Assembly: GCA_019614645.1 (NCBI GenBank)
Contig: JABWDB010000001.1
Location: 13,061,501-13,125,500 of the forward strand
Source: Stratiolaelaps scimitus
Lineage: Eukaryota; Arthropoda; Arachnida; Mesostigmata; Laelapidae
Length of the DNA: 64,000 bases
Direction: 5' to 3'
Shown here piece by piece: positions 1-10,731 of this stretch. The position numbers were made by a program, and so were the translations under genes. The notes under the pieces are model-generated. The model was not told where the DNA came from. It did not search any database and worked only from the letters and a program-made list of their open reading frames with translations. Each line of letters starts with the position of its first letter. The stretch's first letter is position 1.

Positions 1-3000
1 GAGGCTGTCGTCAAGAAAGAAAAGGAGAAGGACAAAGACAAGAAGAAGGAAGATGAGAGCAAATTAAATGCGATTGTGCCAGCTTCGAACGGTACCCCCG
101 AGCCCGAAGCTGAGGTGTCCAGCATCCTCACGCCTCAGGAGATCGCAGCCATCGATGCGCTCGACGCACAAGGGGTTGCTAAACTCGTGGCGAAGCAGCC
201 CTCACTTTGGCCCAACGATAAGCTGATGCGCAAACGGCTCGAGTTCGTTGTGTACGCAGCAGAGCAGGGGCAGTGGCCTGAACAGGTGACAGGAATTCTA
301 CTTGTCGACCCAGATCGGCTCGAGGAAGAACAGCGCCAGCAGCAGGCCGCCGCAGCGCAGGCAGCCCAGCAAGCCGCCCAACAACAAGCAGCAGCCCAAC
401 AACAGGCAGCAGCCCAACAACAAGCAGCAGCCCAACAACAGGCCGCCCAACAGGCTGCGGCACAGCAACAGGCCACTGCAGCAGTGCAACAACAACAACA
501 ACAGCAACAGCAGCAGCAGCAAGCTCAACAGCAGTTGCAACAACAGGTAGTTGGACAGCGGGCTCAACAACAGGCGGCAGCAGTGGCGGCTGCAGCGCAA
601 CAGGCACAACAACAGCAGCAACAGCAGGCGGCCGCTCAGCAATTGCAGCAGCAGCAGCAACAACAGCAACAACAGCAGCAGCAGCAACTCCAACAGCAGC
701 AGCAACAGGCGCAGCAACAGCAGGCAGCTGCTGCCGCAGCCGCGAAACAGCAAGCCCAACAGCAGCAAGCGGCACAGCAGCAGGCGGCACAGCAACAGGC
801 GGCGCAACAACAAGCCCAACAGCAACAGGCGGCGCAACAACAAGCCCAACAGCAACAGGCTCAGCAGCAGTCGTCCAGCCACCAGCTGCCCCGGCTCGAC
901 AGCCAGATGCTGGGCGCACTGGCGGGTGGAGTCAACATAAAGAGTCTGGACATGATGGGCCTTAACACCACCGGCGGCCTAAGCGCCGCCAATCTCGCTG
1001 CGCTCAGCGCCGCCATGAACCTACTGGCAAATCCCGCCCCGAAGCCGGGAAGGAGAGGCAGGAGCAGCAGGCAGGAGAACAAGGATAACGATGATCGTTC
1101 CGCGCAGCTTCGCGCTATGCTCACCGCCACGTTTGCGCAACAAGGCAACCCACTAAAGCAATTCCAGCAGATGCTGTCGCTCCAGACCCCTTCTTCCGAG
1201 GCACTGGCGATGGAGATGTCGAAGAGCGGCATGTCGTCATTGTCGTCGATGGCCGGACTGTCGAATATGGCCAGCGCTAGCGGGGTCACCGCCGCTGGAC
1301 TTAACGCTAGTAGCTCAGCTGCCGTCACCGGCAGTGGCGGCGGCAGCAGTAGCAGTAGTGGCAATAAGGAGGCCAACCAGAAGCAAGCCGCTGCCGAGCA
1401 ATCGGCCTCTATGAAATCGGAGAAACGATCCGCCGATATTCCGCCGCCCGCGCACCAGTCGCATCGCGGCGGGCAGGGTGTATCCGACTCGCTCAATCTC
1501 AGCGGTTCCTCCAAATCGGGCAAGGTGGTCGAGCAGCCACCACAACTAGCGCAGCATCAGCGCCCCGCGTCTGTCGAGTCTTCGGTGGAGTCCGAGTTGT
1601 CTCAGGAGAGGAAGGAGCGTAGTGGCCCAACTTCTGCTTCTGAAGGGACGTCGGCAGCCATTCTCGACCTCAGTTCCGCGAACCCCGTGAAGGACAAGGC
1701 AGATACGGCAGACAAGCGCAGGCAAGGTTCTTCGTCAAAGAAAGGCGGCTTCCGAATTGACGCGTTGGCGCTCAACTTGCAAGCCAAAAAACTTAAGCAA
1801 AGTGGAAGCGGAGGCTCAGGGGACGGCGACGGCGGGCCGCAGGCACCTCCTTCCGGGCAGCACTCATCCGATGAGGGCTTGCTGTCGCAATCGCACGGCC
1901 TCGCGGAGCCCCCGATGTCGCTGCTCGCGCCCAAGGCCCACCAGAAGCATCCGGCCCCAACCGCTAGTGCGGCGGGTAGCCTCGGCAGCCTAGCATCTAG
2001 CATGGGCATGACTAGCATGTCCAATATGGCCTCACTCGCAAGCAGCACTCCGCCAGCCGCCCATCAGGGCTCCAAGAGTTCTGACAAGAATACGCAGCAA
2101 ACGCCGGAGACGTCGCTACAGGGAAAGCCAACTGCTGCACATCAAGGGAGCAAGGGTCAACTTCCTGCCGGTACAGACCTCCTGCTCGCCAAGGTGGCCC
2201 AAGCCCAGCTTGCTGCCGCGGCCAGCAAGAATAAGGATAGCACCAATCTCCTCAAAAGTAGGCGCAGCCATTTCACAGCACCGTAACAATACGCTATTAT
2301 GCTGAATATATTGAAATGAAATCGGTGATTTTCACAATTGGACTCTTAGCGGGATGCATTGACGTACTTAGTACAGGGCTATTTTCTCATGACAAAATGA
2401 CCTCCGGGGATGATTTCAAAGATAAGGAAAAACCTGATCAAACATGCAGATCCTTACATGGCTGGACACAAACAACAGAAATGAAATGTTGATGCAAACA
2501 TTCGACATTTCGTGCTGGTGAATCAAGATATATACAGCCTACCGACTCTAACTAAGTCATCTTAATAAATTTCCTGTGTTCATTTGCCCAATACAGGTGT
2601 AGGTTCATCGAAGAATCCCGGTTTGTCGCTTTCAACACTACTGAGTCAGATGTTGCCCACATCGCTAGCGTCAGCCATGGCCAGCGGATCCAGCTCGGCC
2701 GCGTCGGCTCTCTTCTCAACTGCTGGCGCAGGTTCGAGCAAGGATTCTTCGAAGTCTAAATTGCCAACTGGCTCTGACAACCAGTTCAAGAAGATGCTTG
2801 AGACCAATCCCGACTTTATGGCGGCTGCACTGGGCAGCGCCGGGGGAAACCCCACCAACACCAAGGCTCTGGCACTCGCCATGGCAGCGGCCATGGCGAG
2901 CGCTGGAGCAGGGAGCAACCAGTCTATGGATCTTTTTGGAGGTCAGCACAGAACAATATGTCATTTGTTTACACGCTGCCCCTGCTGAGTCAGTTGGCGC

Positions 3001-4857
3001 TTTAGTGTCAACGGGAGCAGATTTGGGTCCGCTTGTTTGTGTTTTTATGTTAGATATATATTAATATGCTCACTTTTTTAGCACAGCGTCTTTGCCTTCA
3101 CGTTACTGTCACAGATATGTCTAAATGAAAGCAGAATGCGGAACAAGAGTTTTGTATATATATATATATATTTCCGCATTATATTAATACACGTACTTTC
3201 TTTTCTATTGTACCTTATCGCCTTTCCCCTTCTAGGTCTGTCAGGAATAGGCGGAAGTTCAAGTCAGTTAAGTCAGAAATCGTCAAGCAGCCTTCAGTCT
3301 ATCCCGAGCACCAGCTCAAGTCGCCCGTCGAGCATCGATCCCACAAAATTGGACCCCAGTAAGCTTACCGGTGAAGAGAACGTGTCCGTAATTAACAAGC
3401 TGACCGGAAAGAAGATCACAGGCAGTAAAGCACCCCCTCTAAAGCATCTGCCCGAATGGCTCGAACGCAATCCAATGTTCGAAGTTGAGCCCAAATGGGG
3501 CCAGCTCATCAAGGAGCGAATGAACTTGCACAGTACCCCCAGAGCCTCGACTTTGGGCGCCAGTGCGGCGGACTCCTTGGCGAGCCTCGGCTCTATGGCC
3601 GCTGCCTCAGCAGCGTCTGCAGTCCAACACCAGTCTATGGGCAAGAGTAAATCGCGTAGCAGTTCCAGCTCCAGTCGTCAGAGCTTGGCCTCTCTTGATC
3701 CTAAGACGGCAGCACTTCTAGCCAGCCTGCAAAGCGATCCCAAAACAACAGCGAGTCTACTAGCAATGGATCCGAAAACAGCTGCTCTGCTTGCGGGACT
3801 ACACAAGGATACGAAGGGTGCGTCTGGCTCGAGCACGTCTAGCATGACAAACTCGACCAATCTATTGGGCGGTCTTGATCCTACCACGGCCAGCTTGGCC
3901 AGTGATCCAAAAGGTGCCGCAGCCCTCCTGGCTGCCGCCGGCCTCATGCCAGGTACGAGCAGTATGGCCGGCCTAGTCGGACTCAATCCCATGACCGGTT
4001 TACCCGACCTCAAATACCTCATGGGTCAGACGAGCGTCAACTCGTCGTCGTCGACCAAGACGACTTCCTCCGTGAGTCATTCTCAAAGTAGCAAATCGCT
4101 CGGTGGAAGTTCAGGAGGAAGCAGTAAGACAGCGGCGGCGGCAGCGGCGGCGGCAGCAGCAGCTAACCTATCCGCAGCCAATCCGATTTTCCTTCCATGG
4201 ATGGGCCTTGGAAATCCATTGTTCCCATTGCCTGGACTAGGCACCCCGACCTCGAGCTCCTCATCGATGATGCCCCAGATGTCGCAGTTCGATGCTGCTG
4301 CCGCACTGGCTGCGGCGGCCGGCGCTTCCCAAGCGATGGCTGCCAGCGACAAAAATAAGAAGGGGCCCTCCGGCTCGGACAAAAGCTCAAAGAAGGGCCC
4401 TATCGGTTCGACGTCATCTTCGGCGTCTAACCTAAATCCAATGTCGTCATTCCCATTCCTGTATCCATCGGCTAGCCTACTGGCTGGATACCCGCTCGGT
4501 ATCCCAGGATTTTCCGGAATTCCAGGACTTTCCGGGTTACCCGGGTCGGGTCTCAATCCCAACCTTCTTCCAGGAGCGTCAGGCATGTCGTCCAGCTTCG
4601 CGTCGCTAGCCCATCAAAGCGTCAATGGACAGATTGACAAAGAGAGGAAGAAGCGCTCCGATAGCGTTTCCAAGCGGCAGGTGTCTCCAGCTCGCAGTGT
4701 AGGCTCGACGAAATCGTCGGCAGCGCCCAGTCCCAGCTCGAGCAAATCGGCCACCCCCGTCCCCCAGCCGCCTTCCAAAGATACACGCGATGAGCGGGAG
4801 GAGGACGAGGAAGGCGACGAGCTGAAGGACGGCGGCAAAGAGAAAACTAGTGCGTAG
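1..4857 (+). CDS. kis: Kismet/CHD7-class chromatin remodeller, last three coding exons (5' part outside window)
   Basis: Exons are 1-2257, 2597-2941 and 3236-4857. Both introns are phase 1 with GT-AG ends, and the joined frame is 1407 codons plus a TAG stop. The frame is already open at base 1, so the chromodomains, helicase and SANT/SLIDE parts lie upstream. In order it shows a Lys/Glu-rich start; a helical segment (residues about 40-100, with a WPNDKLMRKRLE motif) resembling the post-SLIDE region of CHD6-9/Kismet; a Gln/Ala tract (about 110-290); Ser/Ala/Gly-rich linkers; and a BRK domain at about residues 910-960 (ENVSVINKLTGKKITGSKAP, then LPEWLERNPMF). A DPKTAALLA-type repeat, Pro/Gly/Leu patches such as FPFLYP and a Lys/Asp/Glu-rich end follow. 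In the family, the protein is an ATP-dependent nucleosome remodeller that supports transcription elongation; BRK is diagnostic of BRM and CHD6-9 proteins. The split from BRM rests on the BRK being C-terminal and on the hydrophobic patches. No break is seen. Confidence 0.88.
340..870 (+). repeat. CAG/CAA trinucleotide tract coding poly-Gln/Ala
   Basis: Mixed CAG, CAA and GCN codons encode long Gln runs interrupted by Ala. Frequent CAG/CAA alternation interrupts pure repeats. The tract lies inside the first exon of the kismet gene and generates several long open frames on other frames and strands that are not genes. Confidence 0.9.
2258..2596 (+). other. kismet intron, phase 1
   Basis: The donor is AAAA|GTAGGC and the acceptor TTTGCCCAATACAG|GT. 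Joining after base 2257 and before base 2597 restores an AGT codon and continues the same frame. No other signal is seen inside. Confidence 0.8.
2942..3235 (+). other. kismet intron, phase 1
   Basis: The donor is GGAG|GTCAGC and the acceptor CTTTCCCCTTCTAG|GT, with a clear pyrimidine tract. The join makes a GGT codon and continues the frame into the BRK exon. A short TA run lies at about 3155-3170. Confidence 0.8.
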
Positions 4858-5374
4858 AAATCACAGTAACGATAACAACAGCAGAAACAGCACTAGTGAT
4901 TAAACGATGCGTCGCCATCAGCCCAGGCTGAAATCACCTACATAACAATAATATCACCACCAACAACAACAATAACAATAACAACATCAACAACAACAAC
5001 GACGATATCCACTTCAGCAGTAACAACAAAGACAACAGATATAGAGACAACCACGCTCTTGTAATGTGACGCAGTACATTGCCACACTTTCCCCGTCATA
5101 TTATGGGCTTCTCTGAGCTTTACGGCGACTCGAAGTTTCGAGCTAACGAGGTCGAAGAAGAATACGGCAGTTCGTTCATAGGGCGTCCGTTGTTGCGAGG
5201 TTAGCGCACGCCAATTACCGACTGAATGTATAAATACTACTGGTACACCAACAACTATTACTACTGCTACTACCTATTAGCTACCACCACCGTCCTGCGG
5301 CATTCACGTCGGGTCGCCCTGCACACATCGTTGGCGTATGCTGCACCTCTCGCAACGGGGAAGCGCTCTACCGT

Positions 5375-5470
5375 AACAATAACAACAACAACTAATCTAC
5401 CAACAACCAATAATACACCAACTGTGACCACAACAACAAAAACAACAACAACAATAGCAACAACAATAAT
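5375..5470 (+). repeat. imperfect (CAA)n/(ACA)n tract
   Basis: Repeated ACAACA/ACAATA units with interruptions, within the probable kismet 3' UTR. A similar stretch lies at 4939-5045. Confidence 0.8.
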
Positions 5471-5707
5471 CATTCGACATACTTCGAATACTTTTTCTGA
5501 ACAAACGCTGCGTTCAATGCGCGATCCTACACGCTGTGTGGTAATCCTCTCTAAAGGCTCGGTTTTTTTAATTCTTTTCTTGTGTTGTATAAATATGTAA
5601 ATGTAACTTATTGAATAGTTTAGAGACAGATACATAGAGAGAGAAACAAGCAAGTAAGCGAGACAAGAGACATGAAGTAAGCTGAGAAGAGGGAGATATA
5701 TATAGAA

Positions 5708-5741
<34 letters not shown>

Positions 5742-5845
5742 AAGCGAGAGAGAGAGAGAGAGATATACGGTAATAATGACTCTGCACTCTGAAACAGACT
5801 AAATATAAATAAATAATGGAGAGCGCACGCGCGAAATAAATGGGC

Positions 5846-5896
<51 letters not shown>
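5708..5896 (+). repeat. two (GA)n microsatellites
   Basis: Nearly pure GA runs at 5708-5762 and 5849-5896 are separated by about 85 bases of non-repetitive DNA. Open frames read through them on the minus strand as poly Ser-Leu, which is an artefact of the repeat. Confidence 0.9.
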
Positions 5897-5897
<1 letters not shown>

Positions 5898-7681
5898 GGA
5901 AAGTAGAAGATACACGGTGGTGATGATGATGATGCGAATAATGAGACATTATACAGACAGACATTGCATGCAGATGCGACGATGGAGACGCGAATGATGA
6001 GCGCCGACCCACCACAGACCGATAGATAGAGATCATAGATAGATTGATTGATTGATACGTACCCTTGCATGATCACAAAACCGAGAACGCAAGAGCTGAT
6101 GAGGGGGAAAAGACTGGAGCTGAGGAGTGAGCGGCCGACGAGGCCGAGCTGCCCCGCGGGCCACGTCGACCGGGCTCGTCCTCTTTCGAGATTAGTACGT
6201 CACTTTTATTTTTTATACAGTACGCGTGTGTGTGTGTGTGTATGTTTGTGAAAGATAGAGAGACAAAGAGAGAGAGGTTTCGGGGGAAACTGAAGTGGGT
6301 GAAGGATGGGTGAAGAAATAAAGTCAAACTGAAGGACAGGGCTACGCCAGAGAGAAAATTACTCTACAGTCGCTAACATAGCGATTTGAAAAGGAAGACC
6401 GATTGCGAGATCGATTTTTGGCGATTTGGGGTGTGACAGGCGTCCAGCGGACGCACGACGGGAGACGCCATTTGACGGCGAACACAGATTTATGGGATAT
6501 GAAAGAATTGTGGAACAACCGACATTGGGGTGTATACTCGTTGTGTCTGTTGTGGCTGGCGTTGAGTTCTGCGAGGCGACGGCGGAACATGCGGGTGATG
6601 ATGTTGTGAAAGGCACAGGGACACACGAACCCACTCATGCATACACACACACACACACAAAAATGACAATAAGGAAAGCAAGTATTGACCGGTAAGATCG
6701 AATGGATATACAATAGAAGCGCCAGCATTTGAAACCCAGCGGCGAAACGGCCCTCGAAACCATGCTCCGTACGACGACTCCAGTTGCTGCTACTGCTGTT
6801 GCTGCTGCTGCGAAATGAAGCTGATTAATGGTATGACTGTGTATGTATGAAAGGCGATGAGCGAGATTGAAAAATATGGCGCGGTTTTGATCATGGCGTT
6901 CATGAGCAAGGGACGAAGTGAATTAACGGGGGTAGGAGGGGGGGGGGGGGCGAAGACAATAGAAGAACGAGGAACACTACAATATGAGGCAGCAACAACA
7001 ACTACAAGAACACAAACATCAACCATAACAACCACATGACAATAACAATAATGATGACACGACGATGATCATGATGATGATAACATAATTATTATTATAA
7101 CGAGTGGAGAGAGAGGGAGAGAGATAGGGCGAGAAGTATGTGACATTCTACGTAGATATGTAGAGATTTTGGAGGAAGGCATGAAAACGAAGCTGTGACG
7201 AGTGTGAAATGATCGATCTTCGAGCGACAGATAGAGGGAGAGAAAGAGCGAGAGAGAGCGAGAGAGAATACAGAAAAGGTGAAGTATTGAAGTAACGAGA
7301 GACGCGCACACCTTGATCGGAGACATGGCACGTTCAGACTCTTCTGCATGAAAACAGCCACCTGCACCTATATATACATACACACACACACACACATACA
7401 CTCAGCCACATCGAGACAGAGACACAATCAAACAACGCGGCACAAATTTGAACGACACTAAATGGAGAGAGAGAGGAGAGAGAGGACGAGAAAGCAAATT
7501 TGACTCAATCATTTGTTACAAGAAATATTAATAGCAGTAACGGTAAAATGAGGTGACGACCATGGCGATACGATGATACTAATGATGGTGACAATATTAC
7601 CACGATGACAAGGTGCGATTAAGACGAAACAGAACTGAGAGTACGAGAAAATTGACTGACTGTCGTCTATATACATACTAG

Positions 7682-7687
<6 letters not shown>

Positions 7688-7719
<32 letters not shown>
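7688..7719. repeat. (TA)n microsatellite
   Basis: Pure TA run of about 32 bases. Confidence 0.95.
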
Positions 7720-7723
<4 letters not shown>

Positions 7724-7802
7724 CCTGGTGGAATTCACTGAATTGAGAATTACTTTATTATTATTGTGATATAGTGTTACGTGTAAATACATTTCAGAGG
7801 CG

Positions 7803-7840
7803 ATAATAATAATAATAATATTATATTATTATTATTATCT
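7803..7840. repeat. (TAA)n/(TTA)n inverted pair
   Basis: A run of ATA/TAA triplets is followed directly by its complementary TTA/ATT triplets. The transcript could fold into an AU hairpin shortly before the proposed poly(A) cluster. Confidence 0.75.
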
Positions 7841-8020
7841 AAAGAAGATAAATAAAACATAGCTCGATAGCTGTATAATAATAATTATAATATTAATAGT
7901 AATAAGAATAATATCAGATGAGACTGGGCTGAATATTGATCATACGCATAGGTACTTAATAGATTTAAGTTATGCGATCTTCTAATAAAGAATAAATAAT
8001 AAATGTGCGATGTAAATAAA

Positions 8021-9127
8021 CGCGCTGGTATGTTCTCATTATCGGGGTTCGTTGTTTCAAGGTGGATAAACAAATCAACCGAAGTTAACAGGAAACAAAC
8101 AGCTATTCTGGGGCAAGCGTCGAGTGTGACTTGTGAATGGTAATCAACGCTTGGGTGTCTCTATAGAGTAGGCGGAAAGTGGGCGTTCTGTGAACGCATT
8201 CAGCAGTATTGATCACGAATATGCCATGCGTAAGGCCGACTACGACCGATACCATGCAGACCGCTCGTCATTCGTCGCCGCTGTGAGTGAGCTCGCGCAC
8301 TCCTGATATATATATACCTTATATATCGTATATATCCTATGTGATGCTTATTCTTTTTGCATAGGTACCTGGCAAAGGTGTGGATAAATGAAACGAACTA
8401 ATAAGAATGTAATGTTAACAGCAATACGACGTTTGACTCTATTCAAATAGATTTAGATTGAGCTCTAGATCCCCATATCAAATATTTTGTCAAGTAACCC
8501 ACGCCAGCCTTTAGGCTGATATATACAGTACAGTGTAATGCAAGAGCATTGAAGTTAGCTATTTGTGTCGCACAAATACACGCTTCGGTCATGGTCCATT
8601 CAGCTATCTGGAAGTGGTCGTATTCTGTCCTGATCTGTGCTGTAACACGGGGTGGACAATGACAATATGGTCGTATTGTATTATATACAATATAATACAT
8701 TTTATTAATCATATTCTATATTTCGTATACTAATAGTTTCCCTATCCTAATTTCTCAATGATACTAAATCGCATTATATTTCGACCTCCGATAGAGATCT
8801 GTTTTCCTTTCGAGCTACTTATTTTATTTTTGATTTCATGGAAAATCCTGCTAAGAAACACTATATCGTTTCCTCATTGGATTGCATAATTCACCATACT
8901 ACTTGCATGTGCAACTCAGCCGAGCAAACGTGTTTATTCTAATTCACGCTGATTTATTTTTCAATCTAAAATCACTGTACTTCTACACTGCCCTGAAAAT
9001 GGCTGATATTATACTAGCCATAAGAGGTCAACACATCATATAGCTGGCGGAATTCAGTTGATGGAAACATGTGCTTCACATGATGATATTCTTAATTCTA
9101 TGAAAAAGGACACGAAATAAAAAATAA
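8021..9127. other. spacer without identified gene
   Basis: AT-rich DNA. I see no convincing coding frame, RNA gene or strong repeat apart from short TATATA runs near 8300-8330. Confidence 0.5.
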
Positions 9128-9236
9128 CCCAGAAAAGAGGCCAGAGATATTTCGAGCCCAGAAAAGGCCAGAGATATTTCGAGTCCAGACAAGGCCAGAG
9201 ATACTTCGAGCCTAGAAAAGCCCAGATACTCTCCCA
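9128..9236 (+). repeat. short tandem repeat, four units of about 27-29 bp
   Basis: Units begin at 9128, 9157, 9184 and 9211, each close to CCAGAAAAGGCCAGAGATAT followed by TTCGAG. The first has a 2-bp insertion and the fourth decays at its end. A single further copy lies at 10705-10731, beyond the reverse transcriptase pseudogene. Confidence 0.85.
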
Positions 9237-9263
9237 CTCTCGTGCGTCTTCAGGCAGTCGCTA

Positions 9264-9311
9264 GAACGCTCTGAAGTGCCTGATATGGAACGCTCTGAAG
9301 TGCCTGATATG
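9264..9311 (+). repeat. perfect tandem duplication of a 24-bp unit
   Basis: Two identical 24-base copies (9264-9287 and 9288-9311), starting GAACGCTCTGAAGTGCCTGA and ending TATG. They directly precede the reverse transcriptase pseudogene. Confidence 0.9.
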
Positions 9312-9328
9312 TTCCGCACTGTTGTAGT

Positions 9329-10360
9329 ATGCCCCGTGCACAAATAGGGACATATGCTGAACCAACGAATAAGAGGCCCGCCTCGCTGACGGTTGCTGCA
9401 TGCAAGATTCTTGAGAGCATAATCTACGGGTCTGTATATGAAAAGGCTAACGAGCAAGGCCGAATATCCAAGGCTCAATTCGCCTACCATCCAGGAAGGA
9501 GTACGACTCTGCAGCTACAACGCAAACAAGGGATGTCAATAGATCAAATTGCTTCGACTTTGTTTATTTCGACTTCAAGTCAGCCTTCAAACGGGTGACT
9601 CACTCGAAACTCCTCAAGACCCTACGCTCCTTCGGAGTTGATGATCTTCTCAGAAAATGGATAAAAGACTTTGTTCGTGATAGGACCTTCCGGGTGCGAG
9701 TCAATAGCATATTCTCCGTAACTGCGTGAGCGACGTCCGGCTGTCCTCAGGGAACGATATTAGGTCCCCTGATGTAAAAAATGTGTCTAAAAAAATTATT
9801 CCATTTTATTTTTTTTTATTTTTTTATTTATTATACCATTTATTCCATAACATTTCCAAAAAAATTATTCCAAAGTTAACTCTATGACTACTATAGGGCG
9901 CAACATCAAAATGCCTTAGATCAGTTTCTGGAATGGTCCTCGTACCTCGATTTGGAGCTATTAATCGAAAAATGTGCAGGACTGCAGTTCGGTCACGGGA
10001 ATCTCAAACATGTGTATAGGATTGGTGGACATCCTCTGCGCTGTGCCGATACAATGCGCAACTTAGACGTAATTACCACATGCCATATCTAAATATACTG
10101 ATCATGTGACGGATGTCGTGATCCGCGAAATGCACCGTGAGAACTGGATATTATGCTCTTTCTTACTGAACGAGTCGACCCTATTTGTTAAACTCTTTAC
10201 GATTTACGTTGAACCCATTATGACACACGCAGTACCAGTACGGTACTCAGGGTTAAAAGTTGGACAAAGAGTGGGTCTGCAAAAGGTGGGGGACAAATTC
10301 GCGAGATGTCGATGTACGGGGGAGGAAGTCAATATCATGTCAATATTGATAAATTAACAA
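9329..10360 (+). pseudogene. CR1/Jockey-like non-LTR reverse transcriptase, broken
   Basis: Recognisable RT pieces appear in order but in different frames. These are RPASLT...CKILE with ISKAQFAYHPGRSTT (about 9370-9520), then VYFDFKSAF with HSKLLKTLRSFGV and a CPQGTILGPL block (about 9550-9770), then LDQFLEWSSYLDLELLIEKC (9900-10090), then a thumb-like segment with KLFTIYVEPIMTHAVPV (10085-10320). A frameshift lies near 9520, with in-frame stops at about 9727 and 9775. The segment that should hold the catalytic ADD motif is missing; an AT-rich stretch (about 9772-9895) stands there instead. In the family this enzyme copies element RNA at the target site. Here it cannot encode a working enzyme. 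The N-terminal endonuclease was not found upstream. Confidence 0.82.
9772..9895. repeat. AT-rich insertion/replacement inside the RT pseudogene
   Basis: T/A-rich block with the near-identical direct repeats AAAAAATTATTCCA at about 9790 and 9858. It separates the PQG block from the post-catalytic segment of the RT. I cannot tell whether it is an insertion or a filler at a deletion. Confidence 0.5.
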
Positions 10361-10519
10361 TATAGATAAGGGTACATATATTTGTATCGGTAAACATATT
10401 CCCATTCTAATGACTGCAAGTGTTTGACGTGACTGTGACGACTACCAGAGCTGGCATAAATGTACTACCTAGATTAATTAATAGCTAAGAAACAATGTGT
10501 AAATGACTTATTTCCCTGG

Positions 10520-10556
10520 AGAGTAACCCCTCGCGCCCTACGTGAGGGGGTAGCTT
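10520..10556. other. GC-rich short inverted repeat
   Basis: ACCCCTCGCG...CGTGAGGGGG can form a short stem. It lies about 160 bases after the RT remnant and could belong to its 3' end. There is no independent support. Confidence 0.3.
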
Positions 10557-10635
10557 TTTCATAACGTGTGACTTCTTCTTGGCGGACACATGGCAGCCAA
10601 TATTGTTAAACTGATCTTTAAAAGAAAGCGTTGGT

Positions 10636-10655
10636 TATTATTATTATTATTATTA

Positions 10656-10692
<37 letters not shown>

Positions 10693-10704
10693 ATTATTAT
10701 TATA
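10636..10704. repeat. (TTA)n microsatellite
   Basis: TTA/ATT triplets with two TTAATT interruptions, ending directly at the isolated 27-bp unit at 10705. Confidence 0.9.
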
Positions 10705-10731
10705 GCCCAGAAAAGCCCGGAGATATTTCGA
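10705..10731 (+). repeat. isolated copy of the 27-bp unit found at 9128-9236
   Basis: Reads CCCAGAAAAGCCCGGAGATA then TTTCGAG, differing from the unit at 9157 at about two positions. It lies on the far side of the RT pseudogene in the same orientation. Confidence 0.8.

Larger units (their letters stand above)
4858..8020 (+). other. probable kismet 3' UTR, microsatellite-rich
   Basis: No coding frame is credible here. The stretch is made of CAA/TAA-rich DNA (4939-5045, 5375-5470), (GA)n tracts (5708-5762, 5849-5896, 7230-7268), short (GT)n/(CA)n runs and AT-rich DNA. AATAAA hexamers occur at about 5835, 6317 and 7851. A cluster at 7984-8000 is followed by a TG/T-rich stretch (about 8025-8060), which is the best candidate for the transcript end. 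The assignment as UTR is inferred from position after the stop codon and from these hexamers. An earlier poly(A) site cannot be excluded. Confidence 0.45.

Noticed and set aside
135..919. Long minus-strand and alternate-frame open frames across the poly-Q exon
   Set aside because: They are shadows of CAG/CAA repeats in the kismet exon; composition is pure Leu/Val/Ala or Cys runs.
5270..6076. 268-codon minus-strand open frame
   Set aside because: Mostly poly Ser-Leu from (GA)n tracts; no domain, and it lies antisense in the probable kismet 3' UTR.
8443..8712. 89-codon minus-strand frame
   Set aside because: No recognisable motif, no splice context; length is within chance expectation.
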